This document shows, one piece after another, positions 1 to 7,065 of a stretch of DNA of 10,421 bases. The notes below the pieces were generated by a model. That model was not told the origin of the DNA and did no database searches. It worked only from the letters and a program-made list of their open reading frames with translations. This DNA is from DASWJQ01 sp036397095 (GTDB taxonomy: Bacteria > Chloroflexota > Anaerolineae > Anaerolineales > E44-bin32): NCBI GenBank assembly GCA_036397095.1, contig DASWJQ010000066.1, forward strand, positions 1 through 10,421, written 5' to 3'. The position numbers and the translations under genes were made by a program. Position 1 is the first letter of the stretch. Every line of letters starts with the position of its first letter.

Positions 1-1
1 C

Positions 2-175
2 CGGTACCCCAACCAACTGGGGGACTACCTGGCCGCCGCCATACGCCAGCTATTCGACAATCCTGGTCACTCGCAGTCAATAGGGGAACGCGCCCGGCAG
101 TTGGCGACTGGGCCGCTGTCCTGGAGCACGCTGGCAGAGAAGGTCGAGGCCTTCTATGTGACGCTGACCGGCTGA
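2..175 (+). CDS. C-terminal fragment of a probable GT4-family glycosyltransferase
   Basis: The frame is open from the window edge and codes for 57 residues before the TGA at 173-175; the gene starts outside the window. The fragment shows the amphipathic C-terminal pattern common in GT-B (GT4, 'group 1') glycosyltransferases: a helix near LAAAIRQLFDNP, then GERARQLA, then a Trp-containing segment (LSWSTLAEKVEAFY) ending at a Tyr-rich helix. In that family this helix packs back on the N-terminal domain. A sugar transferase fits the surrounding locus. The catalytic half and nucleotide-sugar site are not visible, so donor and acceptor cannot be predicted. Its last 22 bases overlap the 3' end of the flippase gene on the other strand. 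Confidence 0.6.
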   Translation, partial: RYPNQLGDYLAAAIRQLFDNPGHSQSIGERARQLATGPLSWSTLAEKVEAFYVTLTG

Positions 176-1395
176 CCTTTGTGGGGATCGATCTGGCGGA
201 AGCGGCGCCAGAACACGAACGTAGACACCGTGCGGGTAAGGTGTCCGATGACAAGCCCCAGCACCAGCCCCAGGACACCGAGTTTGCTGATCACGAGTAG
301 GGAGGTCGCTGCCACAACGCTAACGATGGCGGATTCCGTCAAGACAACCCGGTTAATGTAGCCCGTTGGAGCTCGCCCCGAGAGGTGGCTGATTGGCACG
401 GATCGCACAACCAATAGGCACCCGGCGAAGGCAAGCCAGGGTATAAGGCCATACCCGGAGGCATAGCGCCCTTCATAGATGAGATCGGCAATCGTCGGCG
501 TGAGCAAGGCAGCACCGACTGCGGCGATGATGGCCAGCGTTGTGACTCCTATGATCGGCTGGGCGTACGACTCCCGATCATGACGGATGAAACGTGGGCT
601 GAACACCATGGTCAAGATCCCGGTCACCAGGCGGAATGGGCGTAGCAAGATGGCGATGGCGGCAAAGGTCGCCAGGGCGGTAGGATGCAAGAAGGCTCCA
701 GCCAGGGCCAGCAGCCCTTGGTCGAGCAACACCTGGGATCCGCTGGCGACGACAAAGATCATCCCCTCGAGGTTCTGCCGCAACGAAATCCGGACGGAAC
801 CCCGCGGCAGGTGGCGCGCCAACAAGAGCAATGAGAGGCCCAGGACGGCGGCGGCTCCCAACGTGTAGGAAATCAACACAAGATCCAGTTGGTTGAAATT
901 GCTCCGCACAAGGGCCATCCCGGCTGGGAGGATCAAGAGCGAATTTGGCAAGCGCATGAGCAGCGCTCCCCAGGTGTGATGCAGGCGGGCATTCAGCATT
1001 GTCGCTGACAGGTTCACGGGGATGGTCAGGACAGTGGCGGCGGCGACCAGCATAAGTTGAGGTGGTGTCAAGGGGTAGAACACGTGAAGTAGTAGAACCC
1101 CCAGGCCGATGGGTGCCGTCGAGAGAAGAGAAAGCCGGGCGAGATCGCGCAGCCAATCAAAGCTGTCGTGCTGTTGTCGAGCGTAAAGCCGGGTGATCAA
1201 GGTTACTTGGCCCAGGGCTCCGAACAGGCTGAGGGTCTCTACCAGGGCCATGGACAGTGCAAAGAGACCGGCATCTGGCGTCGGTAGGCTTCCGAGCAGG
1301 AGAGCATGTGCGGTCAGGGTAACGAGCGAGGCGAGGCCGGTCGCCAGCAGCGGGCCGGTGGTGAGGCGGGTCCACCGCATTGCACCTTCAAGCAC
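154..1395 (-). CDS. Polysaccharide flippase-like multi-pass membrane protein (Wzx/MVF type)
   Basis: The 413-residue product is almost wholly hydrophobic, with about a dozen membrane segments separated by short Arg-rich loops (for example RLYARQQHDSFDW, RFIRHDRESYAQP and a final FWRRFRQIDPHK). Length and topology match Wzx-type flippases of the MOP/MVF superfamily, which move undecaprenyl-diphosphate-linked repeat units across the cytoplasmic membrane. The assignment rests on topology, the LFGALGQ-type loop after the second membrane segment, and context; no catalytic motif is expected. The start is uncertain: GTG at 1395 has a weak AGGG upstream, while ATG at 1380 has AAGGTG very close to it (protein then 408 residues). 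It is transcribed divergently from the main operon, and its end runs 22 bp into the neighbouring glycosyltransferase gene. Confidence 0.75.
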   Translation of the reverse strand: MLEGAMRWTRLTTGPLLATGLASLVTLTAHALLLGSLPTPDAGLFALSMALVETLSLFGALGQVTLITRLYARQQHDSFDWLRDLARLSLLSTAPIGLGVLLLHVFYPLTPPQLMLVAAATVLTIPVNLSATMLNARLHHTWGALLMRLPNSLLILPAGMALVRSNFNQLDLVLISYTLGAAAVLGLSLLLLARHLPRGSVRISLRQNLEGMIFVVASGSQVLLDQGLLALAGAFLHPTALATFAAIAILLRPFRLVTGILTMVFSPRFIRHDRESYAQPIIGVTTLAIIAAVGAALLTPTIADLIYEGRYASGYGLIPWLAFAGCLLVVRSVPISHLSGRAPTGYINRVVLTESAIVSVVAATSLLVISKLGVLGLVLGLVIGHLTRTVSTFVFWRRFRQIDPHKGQPVSVT

Positions 1396-1509
1396 GGGCG
1401 ACCCTATCCATATATCTTCAAAACACTGCCTTCAGAGTTGGCCGAGGTCTGTGTAGCACCCCTGCAGAGTATATCCCAGCTGAGACGGCCCAAGTCGGAG
1501 GCAGTGCTC

Positions 1510-1542
1510 GCCAGGTTGCAGGACGCCTGGCTGGTCTATACT
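1510..1542 (+). promoter_or_regulatory. Candidate promoter with overlapping dyad for the rightward operon
   Basis: TATACT at 1537-1542 is a good sigma-70-type -10 hexamer. TTGCAG at 1516-1521 could be its -35, but the spacer is only 15 nt, shorter than the usual 17. A perfect 6-bp inverted repeat, GCCAGG (1510-1515) and CCTGGC (1526-1531) with a 10-nt centre, straddles the proposed -35 and could be an operator. The site lies 39 nt before the GTG of the first operon gene. It was found by eye only and is a candidate. Confidence 0.3.
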
Positions 1543-1564
1543 TCAGCCGATGATCGTGCTCACC

Positions 1565-1570
1565 GGGGGT
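1565..1570 (+). promoter_or_regulatory. Ribosome-binding site candidate for the first sugar transferase
   Basis: GGGGGT lies 10 nt before GTG 1581 and is the only purine-rich stretch near that start. It supports GTG 1581 over the next in-frame ATG, which would remove half of the first membrane segment. Confidence 0.4.
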
Positions 1571-1580
1571 CTGCCAAATC

Positions 1581-3002
1581 GTGAGTAGACGCATCCAGCC
1601 CCTCTCGTTACTGCTGCTGGCCGTTGACATGGCGCTGGTTCCCTTGGCTCTCACGTTGGCGGGGCTGGCGCGTTCAACCATTCCCCTCGGCACAGGCGGA
1701 GCGCTGCCGGCATGGTCGACGCAGCTGCCGTGGGCGCTGTATGTGGTGACGTCCGTCATCTGGGCCCTCAGCTTGGCGTACGCCGGCGCCTACAATCCGC
1801 AGTTGGCTTTGCGTTGGTTCAATGAAGCCTGGCGCGTTGTTTGGGGCGCGGCCCTTGCGACGGTCATCATGGCCGGTGTGCTTTACTTGACTGTTCGCCA
1901 ACTCTCCCGACTTCAGTTCATCTACTCCTTCATACTCGCGGTCGCCCTTCTGCTCGCCTACCGGGCGGGTCTGCGAGTCTACTATCGGCTGGTGGGGCGC
2001 TCCCGCCCGGGAGGGCGCAATCGGATCCTCATTCTCGGCGCCGGCGAACTGGGCCGGCGAGTAGCCAAAGTCCTGTTGGACCACAGCCGGTGGGGATTTC
2101 ACCCGGTTGGCTTTCTGGACGATGACGCCGGCAAACATGGCTCCGTGGTGCTCGGGCTGCCGGTGTTGGGCCCCATCGATGAACTGCGGACTAGGGCGGA
2201 GGCGGCCAGGGTCGAAGAGATATGGATCGCCTTGCCCGCCGGGGCGCTGGAACGGCTTCGGCGGGTTCTTGACGCAGTGGAAACCATGCCACTCCGGATC
2301 AAGGTCGTGCCGGATTACTTCTCGTTTGCTCTCGTGCGCACAAAGTCCGAAGTGCTTGACGATCTTCCGGTTATCGGGTTGCGGGATCCTCTGATCGAGG
2401 GCTTCCCCCGGTTGGTCAAGCGGGTCTTCGACATCCTGGTGACATCCGTGTTGATGGTACCGGCGGGACCGCTCATGGCTTTGATCGTGCTGGCCATCGT
2501 GGCCGACAGCGGCCGGCCGGCGCTCATCCGACAGCAACGCGTTGGCGAGAACGGCAGGCTGTTTGAGATGCTCAAATTCCGCAGCATGATAGTCAATGTA
2601 GAGGCCAGCCAGCCCGCCTCCCCGGAGAAGGCTAGCGGGGATGCCATAGTCCACAAACAGCCCGATGATCCCCGAGTGACCCGGCTTGGCCGTAGCTTGC
2701 GGCGCTTCAGTCTCGACGAGCTGCCGCAGCTGTTTAATGTGCTTGTGGGAGACATGAGCCTGGTCGGACCCCGGCCCGAGCTTCCATGGCTGGTAGACAG
2801 CTACGAACCGTGGCAGCGGAAGCGGTTCGCCGTTCCCCAGGGAATCACCGGCTGGTGGCAGATCAACGGCCGCAGCGACCGGCCGATGCATCTGAACACC
2901 GAGGATGATCTGTACTACGTGTACAACTACTCTCTGCTGCTTGACATCCTGATCCTTATTCGTACCCCGTTGGTTGTCCTGCGCGGCGAAGGAGCATTCT
3001 GA
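1581..3002 (+). CDS. Polyprenyl-phosphate sugar-1-phosphate transferase (initiating enzyme, WbaP/WcaJ-like)
   Basis: The 473-residue protein has the full layout of exopolysaccharide polyprenyl glycosylphosphotransferases. N-terminal membrane helices fill roughly residues 1-130. A Rossmann-like 'CoA_binding_3' domain follows, with ILILGAGELGRR and VGFLDDD (about 150-180). A further membrane or re-entrant helix lies near 280-310 (VFDILVTSVLMVPAGPLMAL), then the catalytic bacterial sugar transferase domain. Family motifs are intact: LKFRSM, DPRVTRLGRSLRR, LDELPQLFNVL with the catalytic Asp-Glu pair at 379-380, GDMSLVGPRPE, and GITGWWQINGR. Family members transfer a sugar 1-phosphate from a UDP-sugar to undecaprenyl phosphate at the inner membrane, the first committed step of repeat-unit assembly. 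The sugar cannot be read from sequence. It is the first gene of the operon, with a GTG start. A second enzyme of the same type lies at 5648-7063. Confidence 0.9.
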   Translation: MSRRIQPLSLLLLAVDMALVPLALTLAGLARSTIPLGTGGALPAWSTQLPWALYVVTSVIWALSLAYAGAYNPQLALRWFNEAWRVVWGAALATVIMAGVLYLTVRQLSRLQFIYSFILAVALLLAYRAGLRVYYRLVGRSRPGGRNRILILGAGELGRRVAKVLLDHSRWGFHPVGFLDDDAGKHGSVVLGLPVLGPIDELRTRAEAARVEEIWIALPAGALERLRRVLDAVETMPLRIKVVPDYFSFALVRTKSEVLDDLPVIGLRDPLIEGFPRLVKRVFDILVTSVLMVPAGPLMALIVLAIVADSGRPALIRQQRVGENGRLFEMLKFRSMIVNVEASQPASPEKASGDAIVHKQPDDPRVTRLGRSLRRFSLDELPQLFNVLVGDMSLVGPRPELPWLVDSYEPWQRKRFAVPQGITGWWQINGRSDRPMHLNTEDDLYYVYNYSLLLDILILIRTPLVVLRGEGAF

Positions 3003-3019
3003 TTGCCGTGGCGTTTTTT
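2982..3019 (+). terminator. Possible weak intrinsic terminator/attenuator inside the operon
   Basis: CGCGGC (2982-2987) can pair with GCC (3005-3007) plus GCG (3011-3013) across a 3-nt bulge, and six T residues follow at once (3014-3019). The stem spans the stop codon of the first sugar transferase gene. The long loop and bulge make it weak, so it may only reduce read-through into the ligase gene or be a chance structure. Confidence 0.25.
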
Positions 3020-3054
3020 CGTATCTAGGAGAGAGCGCCGGAAGTTGCCGCCTC

Positions 3055-4497
3055 ATGCCTAACCTGGGCAGCTATCTGATTCTCTTAGTTCTTATGTTGG
3101 CGGCGGCCCTCGTCTTGGGTTGGTGGCGACCGCATGTTCTCCTGGCTGCATTCCTGATCCTCGTCTTGGCGCACGAGTTAGGTCTGCGGCTGCTCGAGAA
3201 CCTGGCTGGTTGGGGCCCGAGCGCGCTTCTGGTCGCCTCCCTGTGGAAGGAGGCGGCCCTGCTTGGCTTGCTTGTCGGCGCGTTGCGCTGGCGGGCCAGG
3301 CGGGGTCCCACCGACTTGTGGTGGCGCAAGCTGGACCCTGTAGATTGGATGCTCTTGCTCTTTGCCGCGGTCGTGCTGGTTTCAGGGATGGTTTCCCCCA
3401 ATCGCTTGGCTGGCCTGGCTGGTGCCCGCGACTACCTGGAGCCCATGCTGCTATTTGTGTTCGCTCGCTGGCTCTTACCCGATCGCACTTGGGCAGGTCG
3501 ATTGCTCTACGTGTGGTTTGGGATCGGCCTGCTGATGGGCCTTTTGGCCATCTGGCAGGCAGTTGGCTGGCAGGCCGATGACTACGTTCGGTTCGGCTTC
3601 GGCCTGCCTACCGGTCAGACGGGTATTCCCGAGGTCGGGATCGCGGGGGAGTCAAGGGTTCGTCCGCCAGCCTCTGTCACCGGCCCCAATGAACTGGCCG
3701 TACACATGATCCTGCTGGTTTCGAGCACAATTCTGGGACTCATTTCCTTCGATCGTCGCATGCGCATCCCGCTTGCGCTCGTGGCGGTGGTCTCTCTGAC
3801 AGCCTTGGTGCTGACTGCCTCTCGCAGTGGTTTCCTCGGGATGCTGGCCGCGTTGTCCGTCCTGGCTGCAACCCTGGGCCTGCCGCTGGTCCTGCGGCGG
3901 ACCCAACAGCGGCTCAAGTGGCGGCGAGTGGTGCCCTGGCTCATGCTCGGATTGATGGTCCTGGTTGCCGCCATCTGGGTCACTGGATTTGGCTCCTTCT
4001 TAGTCCAAACCGTGACGAGACTTGGCGATGAATACCACACCCGGGATACCCTGGAAGCCATCCAGTTTTTGGTCGGTCACCCCCTGGGGGTCGGAATGGG
4101 TTTGGCAGGCCCTCGCCAGGGAATCGGTTTCCCAGCGATCTCGGCCTATCATGTTGAAGGCTCGTTGCTCCAATTGGCCCTCGAATCCTCGGTCGCCGGG
4201 CTGGCCGTGTTTCTTATCTTCCTGGGGTTGGCACTACGCCGAAGCTGGGGTGCCTGGCGCAACGCCCGTTACGCCGAACTTCGGATCCTGTCTGGGACGG
4301 CTGTGGCCGGCTGGGCGGGCGCATTGGTTACCTTCGTGTTCCTGCCTCTGATGCAGTCGTTCCCTCTCATGGTGTGGCTGTGGTTCGTGCTCGGGACAGG
4401 AATGCTGGCTGAGCAACTGGAGCATGGAGGGCGAGGCGGATCGGCGGCGGACCAGGGGGGTCAGGCTGTTGAGCAATCGAGTGTAGATGGATCATGA
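3055..4497 (+). CDS. O-antigen ligase / Wzy polymerase-like membrane protein
   Basis: The 480-residue protein has about ten to twelve hydrophobic segments and matches the O-antigen ligase superfamily (Wzy_C/WaaL). Family-like marks are SVTGPNELAVHM before a membrane segment, LTASRSG at 253-259 (the usual 'tgSRsg' turn), HPLGVGMG at 342-349, and a large periplasmic loop ending in YHVEGSLLQLALESSVAG. In that loop His366 fits the family pattern H-x3-L...G of the catalytic loop. Members either polymerise lipid-linked repeat units or transfer glycan from undecaprenyl diphosphate to an acceptor; sequence alone does not separate the two. ATG 3055 is chosen because the hydrophobic N-terminus begins there and GGAAG (3040-3044) lies 10 nt upstream; the frame remains open upstream into the previous gene. 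The last 30 or so residues are hydrophilic and Gly/Gln-rich. The 3' end overlaps the next gene by 11 bp. Confidence 0.85.
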   Translation: MPNLGSYLILLVLMLAAALVLGWWRPHVLLAAFLILVLAHELGLRLLENLAGWGPSALLVASLWKEAALLGLLVGALRWRARRGPTDLWWRKLDPVDWMLLLFAAVVLVSGMVSPNRLAGLAGARDYLEPMLLFVFARWLLPDRTWAGRLLYVWFGIGLLMGLLAIWQAVGWQADDYVRFGFGLPTGQTGIPEVGIAGESRVRPPASVTGPNELAVHMILLVSSTILGLISFDRRMRIPLALVAVVSLTALVLTASRSGFLGMLAALSVLAATLGLPLVLRRTQQRLKWRRVVPWLMLGLMVLVAAIWVTGFGSFLVQTVTRLGDEYHTRDTLEAIQFLVGHPLGVGMGLAGPRQGIGFPAISAYHVEGSLLQLALESSVAGLAVFLIFLGLALRRSWGAWRNARYAELRILSGTAVAGWAGALVTFVFLPLMQSFPLMVWLWFVLGTGMLAEQLEHGGRGGSAADQGGQAVEQSSVDGS

Positions 4498-5572
4498 CTC
4501 GGGCCCGAACGCGAATCCGGGCATGCCGCGAAAAACGCAATCCCCATTGCATCCCAAGGTGTCAGTCATGGTCCCATGCTTCAATGAGGCCGACACCATC
4601 GAGGGCTTGCTTGATGCACTCTACCGACAAGTTGGCATAGCACACTTGCCGCAAATCCTGGTTGTCGATGGCGGCTCATCCGACGGCACGCGTGACATGG
4701 TGAAGGGGTATTCAGCCAAGCACCCAGGCTTGGACCTACGGCTTGTCGATAACCCCAAACGCACGATCCCGGCGGCGCTCAATCTTGGGCTCGAAGTGTC
4801 CGAAGGGGACATACTTATCCGATTGGATGCCCACTCGGCCCCAGCCCCCGACTACATCGCCCGCTGCCTGGACGTGCTTGCGCAAACAGGAGCGGCCAAC
4901 GTCGGCGGGGTCTGGCGCATCCAACCTGGCGCCGACTCGTGGCAGGCCCGTTCGATCGCGGCGGCGGCGGCCCATCCCTTCGGCGCCGGCGATGCCCGCT
5001 ACCGCATCTCGGGCGAGGCTGGCCCGGTAGAAACCGTGCCGTTTGGTGCCTTCCGCCGGTCCTGGCTGGAACAAGTTGGGCCATTCGATGAGCGACTGCA
5101 GTCCAACGAAGACTACGAAATGAACGTACGCTTGCGCCAGGCCGGCGGGCTAGTTTGGTTTGATCCATCCATCGTATCGACCTATTACGCCCGGTCGACG
5201 TTCGGTGCCCTGGCCCGTCAGTACGCCCGCTACGGCTATTGGAAAGCGCGCATGCTCTTGCGCTATCCGGGCACGCTGCGCTGGCGGCAGGCACTGCCAC
5301 CGTTGTTTGTTTCGTCGAGCCTGGTGCTTGCCCTACTGTCACTGTCTTCGATCGTGGCGGCCAGGCTGCTGGCGGTAGAATGGAGTGTCTACGGCCTGGC
5401 GCTGGTCGGGGCCGGGCTGCAATTGGCGATCGCCCATCGCCGCGCAGGGCTCATGCTTGGGCTGCCCCTGGCCTTGGCCATAATGCATCTGGCCTGGGGC
5501 GCCGCATTCTGGGCAGGACTGGTGCATGGATTGCTCAAGCAGGGTTCACGACAGGAAAACGCGGCCACTTGA
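4487..5572 (+). CDS. Family 2 glycosyltransferase, ExoA-like, with C-terminal membrane segments
   Basis: This is a 361-residue GT-A glycosyltransferase. The nucleotide-binding fold starts at VSVMVPCFNEADTIEGLL (about 25-42), followed by VVDGGSSDGT (59-68) with Asp61. A variant of the DxD metal site, LDAH (Asp114, His116), comes next. The acceptor-side motif is SNEDYEMNVRLRQAGG with Glu208-Asp209. RLDAHSAP and the following YARYGYWKARML segment resemble the succinoglycan ExoA subgroup. About three hydrophobic helices at the C-terminus (about 268-350) anchor it to the cytoplasmic face of the membrane. It probably adds a sugar to the undecaprenyl-linked intermediate; donor and linkage are unknown. 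ATG 4487 overlaps the ligase stop by 11 bp, suggesting translational coupling. A later ATG at 4523 would also keep the whole domain. Confidence 0.9.
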   Translation: MDHDSGPNANPGMPRKTQSPLHPKVSVMVPCFNEADTIEGLLDALYRQVGIAHLPQILVVDGGSSDGTRDMVKGYSAKHPGLDLRLVDNPKRTIPAALNLGLEVSEGDILIRLDAHSAPAPDYIARCLDVLAQTGAANVGGVWRIQPGADSWQARSIAAAAAHPFGAGDARYRISGEAGPVETVPFGAFRRSWLEQVGPFDERLQSNEDYEMNVRLRQAGGLVWFDPSIVSTYYARSTFGALARQYARYGYWKARMLLRYPGTLRWRQALPPLFVSSSLVLALLSLSSIVAARLLAVEWSVYGLALVGAGLQLAIAHRRAGLMLGLPLALAIMHLAWGAAFWAGLVHGLLKQGSRQENAAT

Positions 5573-5647
5573 TTATGGAAGATAAAACCTGCCTTCAACC
5601 CCGGCACCTTGGCGAAGCCGTCAGAAGCCAGCGCCAATCCCCAACTA

Positions 5648-7063
5648 ATGGCAGCTGACCAGCGCCGTGCAACCTGGCGCCTGCGCGAAGGGGAGCGCCG
5701 GGCGATTCTCGTTGTTGGGGACCTGCTGGCCGGCGTGGCGGCCGCCTTCGTCGCCTTGGCATTGTGGGCCCAGTTCGACTGGCTCGGGTTCTCCTGGGAA
5801 TTTGTCCGGGTGAGGGCCGACTGGTTCATTTTGCTGCCCCTCGCCTGGTTAACGCTCAACGTCAATCAGTACGATCCGCGACGGGCGGCCTCCTTCGGTC
5901 AGTCGGTGCGCGGCGTCCTGTTAGCGGCCGGGCTAGGTTTGGCGCTGTACACGTTCGTGTACTTCTTGCCGGATGAGCCCGGCTCGCTGCCAAGACGGGG
6001 ACCGCTGTACTTCCTGGCGCTGGCAACGGTCTTCACGCTTGGTTGGCGCTGGCTCTACATTCGGATCTTCACCGCGCCAGCCTTCTCACGACGCGTGCTG
6101 ATCGTCGGCGCCGGTGAATCGGGGCGGACGATTCTGGCTGTCATTGAGGCGCTGTCCCCGGCTCCTTTCTTTGTCGCCGGATTAATCGACGATGACCCGG
6201 CCAAGATCGGCCAGGAGGTCTCCAGCTGTAGGGTTCTGGGAGCAAGTCGTGATCTATTGGCCACCATCGCCGAGCACGAAGTCACCGATCTGATCGTAGC
6301 CATCACGGGTGAGATGCGGGGTGAAATGTTCCAGGCGTTGCTGGATGCCCAGGAACGGGGCATGGAGGTCGTGCGCATGCCGGTGGCCTACGAGGAGCTG
6401 CTTAACCGGCTGCCGATCCAACACCTGGAAACCGATTGGCTGCTGCGATCTTTCGTTGACCAAATCCGAGTCAGCGGTTTCTACCAGGTGACCAAGCGCT
6501 TGATGGATATCGCCGGTGCGTTGGTCGGGCTTGTGCTATTTGCCCTTATCTTCCCTTGGGCCGCGTTGGCAATCTTAATCGAGAGCGGACGTCCGGTTGT
6601 GTTCCGCCAAGAGCGTCTGGGTCGGGGCGGACAGCTGTTCCACGTGCTCAAGCTGCGCACCATGGTGCCCGACGCCGAGGCCGATGGCCAGGCGCATTGG
6701 GCGCAAGAAGGAGACCCGCGGGCGACGGCCGTCGGCCGCATTCTGCGCCGGGCGCACCTGGACGAATTCCCCCAATTCTTCAACGTGCTGCGCGGTGAGA
6801 TGAGCCTGGTCGGGCCGCGACCCGAACGACCCGCCCTCGTCAATGAACTCGAGCAGGAAATTCCCTTCTACCGGGCACGCTTGCTGGTAAAACCGGGCAT
6901 CACCGGCTGGGCCCAGGTCAACTACGGGAAAGGGGCCTCGATCCAGGGGTCGGCCGAGAAGTTGGAGTACGACCTGTACTACATCAAGCACCGCAACCTG
7001 CTTGTCGATCTGTGGATTGTGGTGCGGACCGTCGGGGCGGTCTTTGGGTTGCGGGGCGTGTGA
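5648..7063 (+). CDS. Second polyprenyl-phosphate sugar-1-phosphate transferase (EpsB-type)
   Basis: The 471-residue protein has the same architecture as the enzyme at 1581-3002 but is only distantly similar. Membrane helices fill the first 130 or so residues. A Rossmann-like domain follows (LIVGAGESGR, then VAGLIDDDPAKIG), then another membrane helix, then the sugar transferase domain. Catalytic motifs are intact: LKLRTM, LDEFPQFFNVL with Asp372-Glu373, GEMSLVGPRPERP, ITGWAQVNYGKGAS, and EKLEYDLYYIKHRN. The last two motifs resemble the exosortase/PEP-CTERM-associated and EpsB-like branch more than WbaP. It would transfer a sugar 1-phosphate to undecaprenyl phosphate. The start is uncertain: ATG 5648 and the in-frame TTG 5609 both lack a clear ribosome-binding site; ATG is preferred. 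The 75-nt gap before it is the longest gene-free stretch inside the operon, and no convincing promoter was seen there. Confidence 0.88.
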   Translation: MAADQRRATWRLREGERRAILVVGDLLAGVAAAFVALALWAQFDWLGFSWEFVRVRADWFILLPLAWLTLNVNQYDPRRAASFGQSVRGVLLAAGLGLALYTFVYFLPDEPGSLPRRGPLYFLALATVFTLGWRWLYIRIFTAPAFSRRVLIVGAGESGRTILAVIEALSPAPFFVAGLIDDDPAKIGQEVSSCRVLGASRDLLATIAEHEVTDLIVAITGEMRGEMFQALLDAQERGMEVVRMPVAYEELLNRLPIQHLETDWLLRSFVDQIRVSGFYQVTKRLMDIAGALVGLVLFALIFPWAALAILIESGRPVVFRQERLGRGGQLFHVLKLRTMVPDAEADGQAHWAQEGDPRATAVGRILRRAHLDEFPQFFNVLRGEMSLVGPRPERPALVNELEQEIPFYRARLLVKPGITGWAQVNYGKGASIQGSAEKLEYDLYYIKHRNLLVDLWIVVRTVGAVFGLRGV

Positions 7064-7065
7064 CG

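Noticed and set aside
1550..1588. A 12-codon frame, ATG to TAG, reading MIVLTGGLPNRE, which looks like the start of a Rossmann protein and overlaps the GTG of the first sugar transferase.
   Set aside because: It has no ribosome-binding site, is very short, and the resemblance covers about seven residues. It is more likely chance than a leader peptide or gene remnant.
2974..3054. Upstream in-frame extension of the ligase gene (27 extra residues beginning inside the previous gene).
   Set aside because: The extra residues are Cys/Ser-rich and hydrophilic, and the membrane protein begins naturally at ATG 3055 with GGAAG at a suitable distance.
1674..3056. Long open frame of 460 codons on the - strand opposite the first sugar transferase.
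   Set aside because: Its composition is rich in His, Gln, Arg and Pro with no recognisable domain, while the + strand frame has a full set of family motifs. It is an antisense shadow of a GC-rich gene.
7012..7065. Earlier in-frame start for the epimerase inside the second sugar transferase gene.
   Set aside because: Extended SDR proteins start a few residues before TGGAGFIG; ATG 7066 gives exactly that and follows the previous stop by 2 nt.
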